A DNA stretch of 5,657 nucleotides. Source: Candidatus Bathyarchaeota archaeon. GTDB taxonomy: Archaea; Thermoproteota; Bathyarchaeia; TCS64. The position numbers and the translations under genes are program-made. The stretch is taken from positions 1-5,657 of the forward strand of contig JAFGTA010000225.1 of NCBI GenBank assembly GCA_016934355.1, read 5' to 3'. The notes under the pieces were generated by a model. The model saw only the letters and a list, made by a program, of their open reading frames with translations. It had not been told where the DNA came from and made no database searches. Below are positions 1 through 3,780 of this stretch, piece after piece (the stretch's first letter is position 1; every line of letters starts with the position of its first letter).

Positions 1-406
1 CAGGTTCAAAGACGGGGGTTTCAGGCTCGGGTTCAAAGAAAATAGGCTCAGGTTCAGGTGTGGACATATCTAGCTCCTGCTCAAACACAAGAGGCTCAAG
101 CTCAGGTATTGATGTCTCAGGCTCCTGTTCTATCACCAGCGGCTCGGGCGCAGGTATCCGCGTCTCCTCATGTACGGGAGCCTCGTACATGAATGACTCC
201 TCGGGCATAACCTCCTGCGGCTCCTCAATGGGCGCCACCACCTCAACCTTTACCGGCGCAGGCGGCTTAGGCGCCGCCTCCTGCTGTGTTACCTGTTCGT
301 CGACGCCCCCTCTTTTCTTGACCTTGCTGCCTACAAGTACGGCGGCGAGCACTAGGGCGAACAGTACGACGAACATCGCTATCATCACTAAGTCGTTTAC
401 CTGCAT
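1..406 (-). CDS. Membrane-anchored acidic Pro/Glu-repeat protein, N-terminal part (cut by window edge)
   Basis: I do not recognise a family. The minus-strand frame is open from ATG at 406 to the window edge (135 codons seen, no stop), so the C-terminus lies outside. Residues 1-6 are polar. Residues about 7-26 are an uninterrupted hydrophobic helix (VMIAMFVVLF and on), followed at 27-32 by SKVKKR. By the positive-inside rule this is a signal anchor with the long tail in the cytoplasm. Residues 36-82 are rich in Pro, Glu, Gln and Val. From residue 84 three 16-residue units of the type IPxPEPLVxEQExxxS follow in tandem, giving a very acidic, probably extended linker. ATG 406 is the only start after the in-frame TGA at 430-428, with a weak GGTG about 5 nt upstream. 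The layout recalls ZipA- or FtsY-like proteins, where an anchor and acidic linker precede a globular domain, but no such domain is visible. It lies 58 bp downstream of the TIGR04076 gene on the same strand and may be co-transcribed with it. Confidence 0.82.
   Translation of the reverse strand, partial: MQVNDLVMIAMFVVLFALVLAAVLVGSKVKKRGGVDEQVTQQEAAPKPPAPVKVEVVAPIEEPQEVMPEESFMYEAPVHEETRIPAPEPLVIEQEPETSIPELEPLVFEQELDMSTPEPEPIFFEPEPETPVFEP
14..157 (-). repeat. Three tandem 48-bp coding repeats (16-residue Pro/Glu units)
   Basis: Read on the minus strand, 157-110, 109-62 and 61-14 encode IPAPEPLVIEQEPETS, IPELEPLVFEQELDMS and TPEPEPIFFEPEPETP. The repeat is in frame and degenerate at the DNA level, so it is old or under protein-level selection rather than a fresh duplication. 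The next residues (VFEP) begin what may be a shortened fourth unit beyond the edge. Confidence 0.75.
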
Positions 407-464
407 CTGGCACCAGTCCCCGTCTAATCACATCTATGACGCTGTACCTGCGGATATTTCTTTC

Positions 465-782
465 TCAACCCACGCGCTCCAGCTTGAAGCTCACAGGCCT
501 CAACCCGTCGGTGCAGCACGCGATGATCACCCCGTCCTCGTACCACGGATGATATGTACCTCCAGTCTGGAGGACGTGGACCTTCCTGTAGATGTCCACC
601 CACGCGACGTGGCAGAACCCCTCGGGCATTGTGCCGTCCTCTCCAACTTTGAACACCTGCCCCTCCTCGAATTCTGTGCACTTCTCGTGAGGCTCTCCTG
701 TGCTGGGCTTCACTGGAACCACCCCGTTGAAAATATGAGACGGCTCAACCGTCTTCAACACCGTTATCCTTAGCTCTGTCAT
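465..782 (-). CDS. TIGR04076 family small protein (function unknown)
   Basis: A 105-residue protein that I recognise by its C-terminal signature as a TIGR04076-family member, usually about 90 residues long. Hallmarks are K34-C35 followed by FEEGQVF (38-44), PEGFCHVAWVDIYR (53-66), and the terminal block ACCTDGLRPVSFK (88-100). Cysteines are C35, C57 and the C89-C90 pair. Their conservation in the family hints at metal or Fe-S binding or redox chemistry, but no activity is established to my knowledge. The protein is slightly longer than usual because of a loop at about residues 16-33. There is no signal peptide or membrane segment, so it is probably cytoplasmic. ATG at 782 fits the start of the conserved strand (LRITVLK); GAGG lies 10 nt upstream (793-796 on the plus strand). 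It is divergent from the flavoprotein operon and shares its 135-bp upstream region. Confidence 0.88.
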   Translation of the reverse strand: MTELRITVLKTVEPSHIFNGVVPVKPSTGEPHEKCTEFEEGQVFKVGEDGTMPEGFCHVAWVDIYRKVHVLQTGGTYHPWYEDGVIIACCTDGLRPVSFKLERVG

Positions 783-810
783 CGGGTCTCTGCCTCAATC
801 TTGTCAGGGC

Positions 811-820
811 TGATATATCA
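811..820 (-). promoter_or_regulatory. Candidate TATA box for the TIGR04076 gene
   Basis: TGATATATCA lies about 30-40 nt upstream of the ATG at 782. With archaeal TATA-to-start-site spacing of about 25 nt, transcription would begin near 788-792, leaving a very short leader. A T9 tract (minus strand; 835-843) lies just upstream. This call rests on sequence and spacing only. Confidence 0.45.
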
Positions 821-846
821 AACCAACCAGAACCAAAAAAAAATTT

Positions 847-870
847 CTGCATATTGCAGGTAACCTGCAA
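847..870. promoter_or_regulatory. Candidate operator: perfect 17-bp palindrome with an overlapping inverted repeat
   Basis: TTGCAGGT-A-ACCTGCAA at 854-870 has two perfect 8-nt arms around a single central base. It overlaps a second inverted repeat, CTGCA-TAT-TGCAG (847-859), so the core CTGCA/TGCAG occurs three times in 24 bp. The site sits between two divergent genes, about 14 bp upstream of the TATA-like element of the flavoprotein operon and about 35 bp upstream of that of the TIGR04076 gene. This is where a dimeric regulator would be expected to bind. The regulator is unknown, and there is no U-run downstream that would suggest a terminator. Confidence 0.5.
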
Positions 871-882
871 CAAAGCTACGGG

Positions 883-895
883 GTAAACATTAAAC
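883..895 (+). promoter_or_regulatory. Candidate TATA-like element of the flavoprotein operon
   Basis: The A/T-rich stretch TAAACATTAAAC (884-895) is centred about 28 nt before the ATG at 918. At normal archaeal spacing, transcription would start at or within a few bases of the ATG. No good ribosome binding site lies at the usual distance (the nearest, GTGAG at 899-903, is 14 nt away), which agrees with a leaderless transcript. Confidence 0.4.
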
Positions 896-917
896 TCCGT
901 GAGACTTATCCAGACAT

Positions 918-1502
918 ATGATTCTGGGTCTCTGCGGAAGCCCCCGCGCCAAGACCACCGAGTACGTACTCCGCGCCGCCCTCGACATGCTGGAGGACGC
1001 GGGCTACGGCACCGAGTTCTGGGGGGTGAGAGGCAAACGCATCGAATTCTGCACCCACTGCGACGCATGCCTCGGAGGCGACGGATGCGTCATAGACGAC
1101 GACGTACAGCAGCTATACCCGCTCCTCGCGGAAGCCGAGGCGCTGGTGGTCACCACACCCGTCTACAACGGCGGCGTCAGCGCCCAGATCAAAGCCGTCA
1201 TGGACCGCACGCGGGCGCTGCTCGCCAAGGACCACGGCGCCTTGAAGGACAAACCGGGGATAGCTATAGCGGTGGGCGGTGACAGGGCGGGGGGACAGGA
1301 GCTAGCCATACAGCAGGTACACACCTTCTACACGCTAAACGGAATGACCCCGATAAGCGGAGGATTCTTCGGCGCCAACCTCGGCGCCTCCATGTGGTCA
1401 AAGGACACCATGGAGGGCATCATGGAGGACGAGGAGGGCATGAGAAGCCTCAGGAAGACGGTGAAACGCCTGGTCGAGCACCTCGGAGGGCGGAAAAGAT
1501 GA
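918..1502 (+). CDS. Iron-sulfur flavoprotein (Isf-like), NADPH-dependent FMN reductase family
   Basis: A 194-residue flavodoxin-fold protein expected to bind FMN and a [4Fe-4S] cluster. The N-terminal strand and phosphate loop read ILGLCGSPRAKTT (2-14), the FMN-phosphate site of the NADPH-dependent FMN reductase family. A compact cysteine motif, C45-x2-C48-x2-C51-x5-C57, matches the CX2CX2CX4-7C pattern of iron-sulfur flavoproteins (Isf) of methanogens and other anaerobes. TTPVYNGGVSAQIK (79-92) is the second flavin-contact loop. Known Isf proteins take electrons from ferredoxin, and some reduce O2 or peroxide; the partner here is not known. It is the first gene of a two-gene operon, ending in a 4-bp overlap (ATGA) with the AfpA-like gene, so the two products probably work together. 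ATG at 918 leads directly into the first beta strand. The length is typical of the family. Confidence 0.88.
   Translation: MILGLCGSPRAKTTEYVLRAALDMLEDAGYGTEFWGVRGKRIEFCTHCDACLGGDGCVIDDDVQQLYPLLAEAEALVVTTPVYNGGVSAQIKAVMDRTRALLAKDHGALKDKPGIAIAVGGDRAGGQELAIQQVHTFYTLNGMTPISGGFFGANLGASMWSKDTMEGIMEDEEGMRSLRKTVKRLVEHLGGRKR
1485..1489 (+). promoter_or_regulatory. Ribosome binding site that fixes the AfpA start
   Basis: GGAGG lies inside the end of the upstream flavoprotein gene, 9 nt before ATG 1499. It supports that ATG over in-frame ATGs further upstream (such as 1394), which would give an N-terminus unlike the family. Confidence 0.7.
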
Positions 1503-2050
1503 AGGTCGCGTGGGGCATCACGGGGAGCGGCGACAAGGTCGTCGAGACCCTTGAGACCATGAAGAGGCTCAAGGAGAAGTACCCGGAGCTGAGGATAGAG
1601 GTGTTCCTCTCCAAGGCAGGTGCAATCGTAGCCAAATACTACAGGATAGAGGAGAAACTCAAGCACAGCTTCGACAAGGTCTGGACCGAGAAGGACGCCA
1701 ACACACCGTTCCTCGTGGCGCGGCTCCAGCTCAAGGAGTTCAGCTTCATCCTCATAGCGCCATCAACGAGCAACACCGTAGCCAAACTAGCCGTCGGAAT
1801 CTCCGACACTCTGCTGACGAACGCTGCGCTTCAGGCGGTGAAGGGCTTCGTCCCCGTCTACATCATGCCCGTGGACTACCACGAAGGAGAGACCACGACG
1901 ACGTTGCCCAGCGGTAAAACCCTGAGGCTCAGGGTGCGAAAGGAAGACGCAGAGAACGTACGGAAACTTGAGGCGATGGAAGGAATACACCCGTTCCAGC
2001 GCCCAGAAGAGATACCCGATATATTCGAGAAATATATGAGAAAAGATTAG
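1499..2050 (+). CDS. afpA: Archaeoflavoprotein AfpA-like electron carrier
   Basis: A 183-residue protein resembling archaeoflavoprotein AfpA, whose prototype is from Archaeoglobus fulgidus. That protein binds FMN, accepts electrons from ferredoxin and passes them to other reductases. The N-terminus MKVAWGITGSGD (1-12) is the family's typical first strand and glycine loop, SKAG (38-41) follows, and APSTSNTVAKLAVGISDTLL (87-106) is the flavin-binding signature shared with the wider flavoprotein/DmrB-like fold. There are no cysteines, so no iron-sulfur cluster is expected. The start is set by GGAGG at 1485-1489 and by the N-terminal family motif; the frame remains open upstream, but that sequence is a shadow of the preceding gene. 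Translational coupling with the Isf-like gene is likely (ATGA overlap). A dihydromethanopterin reductase (DmrB-like) role is a less likely alternative. It converges on metV with 2 bp between the stop codons. Confidence 0.85.
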   Translation: MKVAWGITGSGDKVVETLETMKRLKEKYPELRIEVFLSKAGAIVAKYYRIEEKLKHSFDKVWTEKDANTPFLVARLQLKEFSFILIAPSTSNTVAKLAVGISDTLLTNAALQAVKGFVPVYIMPVDYHEGETTTTLPSGKTLRLRVRKEDAENVRKLEAMEGIHPFQRPEEIPDIFEKYMRKD

Positions 2051-2052
2051 GG

Positions 2053-2691
2053 CTACCTGAAGGTGTGGTGCATCTTCAGGACCTTCTTGCTGTTGTCCCG
2101 GGGCGGCCTGAACGCTGTGAAGAGGTCTAGCCTGTCCTGCTCCTTGAGCCTGTCATAGATCTCGACCCAGGCGCACTCGTTCTCGTAGTCACCTACCTCG
2201 CACTTGCCTTCCACCTGTCCGCCGCACGGGCCGTTCAGAAGCCCCTTTGCGCACTTGGTGATGGGGCAGATACCCCCGGTCTCGTCGAGGATGCAGTCGC
2301 CGCAAGCCTTGCAGTAGTCGTGGAACCTGCCCAGCCTCTCTGTCTGGCCTATGAATAGCGTGTTCAGCGCGGGCAGCACTATCTTCTTCGAGTACTCGCC
2401 GACTGTCTGGACGCCGGCTCCGCAAGCCATAACCATGATGGCGTCGGCCTCAGCTATCTTGTCCTTGTAGGGCTTCAGTTCTTTCCTGTCGAGCCGTATG
2501 TCGCACGGGTCCTCTACCATGGCCCACCCGATGACTTGGTCGCCGAGCCTCTCGGTCATCTCCTTGACCTCGTCCTCGCCGCCGGTCTGGCAGCTCGTTG
2601 AGCACGTGCCGCACCCGACGATGAACAGCTTCTTGTAGGGCGCGATCATCTCCGTGATCTCTTCAGTGGGTTTCTGCTCTGTTATTATCAT
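2053..2691 (-). CDS. metV: MetV-like partner of methylenetetrahydrofolate reductase (Cys-rich, MTHFR_C)
   Basis: A 212-residue cysteine-rich protein matching the MTHFR C-terminal (MetV) family, which pairs with MetF in acetogens and other anaerobes to reduce methylene-H4folate to methyl-H4folate. MetV is thought to link MetF to its electron source through Fe-S and/or zinc centres. Thirteen cysteines are visible. The ordered groups are C27-x2-C30-x3-C34 in VGCGTCSTSC, C63, C90 (ACGAG), C127-x2-C130-x2-C133 (CKACGDC), then C142, C147, C156 in the family's typical CPITKCAKGLLNGPCGG, then C164 and C173. It has no membrane segment. It is the second gene of the metF-metV operon: the start ATG 2691 lies 12 bp after the metF stop, with a strong AGGAGG 8 nt away. 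In this archaeon the carrier may be tetrahydromethanopterin or a relative; the sequence does not show which. Confidence 0.92.
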   Translation of the reverse strand: MIITEQKPTEEITEMIAPYKKLFIVGCGTCSTSCQTGGEDEVKEMTERLGDQVIGWAMVEDPCDIRLDRKELKPYKDKIAEADAIMVMACGAGVQTVGEYSKKIVLPALNTLFIGQTERLGRFHDYCKACGDCILDETGGICPITKCAKGLLNGPCGGQVEGKCEVGDYENECAWVEIYDRLKEQDRLDLFTAFRPPRDNSKKVLKMHHTFR

Positions 2692-2699
2692 CTCATATT

Positions 2700-2705
2700 C
2701 CTCCT
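2700..2705 (-). promoter_or_regulatory. Strong ribosome binding site of metV overlapping the metF stop
   Basis: AGGAGG on the minus strand ends 8 nt before ATG 2691 and overlaps the metF TAG (2706-2704). This supports tight coupling of the two genes. The nearby ATG at 2696 is out of frame and stops after two codons. Confidence 0.8.
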
Positions 2706-3630
2706 AGAACGCCTCCAGCAGAGGATCGAATATCCGCTCGTAGAGTACAGCCATCACGTGTATCCCCGCCGCGCTCGTCGTCTTCCTGATCTCCTTTATG
2801 AACGGGCGGAAGAACTCCAGGTTCACCTCGTCGTATCGCTGCTTCCGCTTCTCCTTGTCGGGCTCCTCCTTCGCCTTCTTCATGTTCGCCAGCAGCTCCG
2901 GTGGCACCGATACGCCTGGGATGAACTTGTTGAAGAAGTCGGCTATCCCGTAGCCCTTCAGCGGGAACACGCCGACGAGCGTCGGGCACTTGTACTTTTC
3001 AACCTCCTTGAGGAATTCTTTGGTCTTGTCGATGTCGAACATCGTCTGGGTCTGGATGAAGTCGGCGCCGATCTTGGTCTTGCGCCCTATCTTCAACACC
3101 TCGGGTATCAATGGGTCCGCGTTCGGGTTCGCCGCTATCCCCACGTTCATCTCCACCTTTCCGTGTATCTCGTTGTCCGCGACATCGACACCTTCGTCTA
3201 TCATCTTGTGCAGAAGGTAGACGAACTGAGCCGAGTCCAGGTCGTACACCGATATCGCGCCCTTGTTATCCCCGAGGACCGTGTGGTCCCCCGAGATAGC
3301 TAGGATGTTCTTGATGCCGAGGTAGGAAGCCGCGAGGACGTCCGACGTCAACGCTAGCCTGTTCCTGTCCCTGACGGTCATCTGGTAGACCGTCTCTAGG
3401 CCCACCTCCTTCTGGACTACCCAGGACGGGACGAGGGAGTTCATGTACGCGTAGGCTAACGGGTTATCCGTGACGTTCGCCGCCACAACGTAGGGCTTCA
3501 TAGCCCTAGCGCTGATTAGTATCTCCTCTAGCCCTGTGACCTTCTCGGGCTCCAGCTCGCCTGTGAGGACGAACTTTCCGGCTCGGATGTCCTTGACTAG
3601 TTGACTGTAGGCTGGTCGCATATTCGCCAT
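2704..3630 (-). CDS. metF: Methylenetetrahydrofolate (methylene-H4pterin) reductase, MetF
   Basis: A 308-residue FAD-dependent TIM-barrel reductase that converts methylene- to methyl-carrier in the methyl branch of the Wood-Ljungdahl pathway. Motifs in order: LTGELEPEK (22-30), where E25 aligns with the catalytic glutamate of E. coli MetF (Glu28); NVTDNP (52-57); QMTVRDRNR (83-91), the family's T-x-RDRN flavin site; NILAISGDH (108-116), with D115 at the family's conserved G-D; GIAANP (164-169); GADFIQTQ (188-195), the substrate-side loop; and GIHVMAV near the C-terminus. Length is that of short, single-domain MetF, without a fused MetV domain, which follows as a separate gene. ATG 3630 has GGTGG 4 nt upstream; M4 is a possible alternative start. 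In archaea this step is usually done by the unrelated F420-dependent Mer. Both the carrier (H4folate or H4MPT) and the electron donor are open here. Confidence 0.93.
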   Translation of the reverse strand: MANMRPAYSQLVKDIRAGKFVLTGELEPEKVTGLEEILISARAMKPYVVAANVTDNPLAYAYMNSLVPSWVVQKEVGLETVYQMTVRDRNRLALTSDVLAASYLGIKNILAISGDHTVLGDNKGAISVYDLDSAQFVYLLHKMIDEGVDVADNEIHGKVEMNVGIAANPNADPLIPEVLKIGRKTKIGADFIQTQTMFDIDKTKEFLKEVEKYKCPTLVGVFPLKGYGIADFFNKFIPGVSVPPELLANMKKAKEEPDKEKRKQRYDEVNLEFFRPFIKEIRKTTSAAGIHVMAVLYERIFDPLLEAF

Positions 3631-3661
3631 TTAACCACCATTTAACTTATGTACCCGACTT

Positions 3662-3677
3662 CTTTTTAGTATTTTTT
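3662..3677 (-). promoter_or_regulatory. Candidate TATA element of the metF-metV operon
   Basis: On the minus strand AAAAAATACTAAAAAG lies 32-47 nt before ATG 3630. At about 25-nt spacing, transcription would begin near 3643, giving a leader of about a dozen nucleotides with room for the GGTGG ribosome binding site (3635-3639). Confidence 0.45.
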
Positions 3678-3688
3678 CTCAACTGAGG

Positions 3689-3708
3689 CTAAATCTAGCT
3701 TATTTTAG
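3689..3708. promoter_or_regulatory. Imperfect inverted repeat midway between the metF and cdhA promoters
   Basis: CTAAA (3689-3693) and TTTAG (3704-3708) form 5-nt arms around a 10-bp spacer whose centre (AGCT) is also symmetric: 14 of 20 positions pair. The centre, about 3698.5, lies almost exactly halfway between the two TATA-like elements, as a shared operator would. In A/T-rich DNA such a repeat can arise by chance. Confidence 0.25.
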
Positions 3709-3723
3709 GTAATTACTGTAAAT

Positions 3724-3732
3724 ATTATAAAT
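3724..3732 (+). promoter_or_regulatory. Candidate TATA box of cdhA
   Basis: ATTATAAAT is a close match to the archaeal TATA box. The predicted start is near 3753, leaving a leader of about 28 nt that contains the GGTGA ribosome binding site. Confidence 0.55.
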
Positions 3733-3768
3733 AGTATCACCGCATATATTTTTTCAGTAAGACTCAAC

Positions 3769-3773
3769 GGTGA
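3769..3773 (+). promoter_or_regulatory. Ribosome binding site that selects the TTG start of cdhA
   Basis: GGTGA, complementary to the archaeal 16S rRNA tail, is 7 nt before TTG 3781. No ATG, GTG or other TTG occurs in this frame between the upstream stop (TAG 3706-3708) and 3781, and the next ATG (3895) would cut into the conserved MGPTPFP block. Confidence 0.65.
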
Positions 3774-3780
3774 AGGTGTT

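Noticed and set aside
14..157. Tandem repeat considered as a CRISPR array
   Set aside because: The units are contiguous, degenerate, without unique spacers, and in frame within a coding sequence, so this is a protein repeat.
60..773. A 237-codon plus-strand frame rich in Ser, Gly, Thr and Cys
   Set aside because: It is the antisense of two better-supported minus-strand genes (the membrane-anchored repeat protein and the TIGR04076 protein). Its Ser/Gly-rich start is simply the complement of the Pro/Glu repeat, and it resembles no family.
835..870. Palindrome plus A/T tract considered as a terminator hairpin
   Set aside because: The arms enclose only one base, which cannot form an RNA loop without opening the stem. 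The site lies upstream of two divergent genes, with no gene ending there.
1394..1498. Upstream extension of afpA from ATG 1394 (35 extra residues)
   Set aside because: The extension overlaps the end of the flavoprotein gene in another frame and has a His/Gly/Arg-rich composition unlike the family. ATG 1499 has a strong ribosome binding site and the expected MKVAWGITG start.
2758..3303. Long plus-strand frame opposite metF
   Set aside because: It is a mirror frame of a G+C-rich gene. metF carries all family motifs on the minus strand, and the plus-strand product is Leu/Arg/Val-rich with no recognisable feature.
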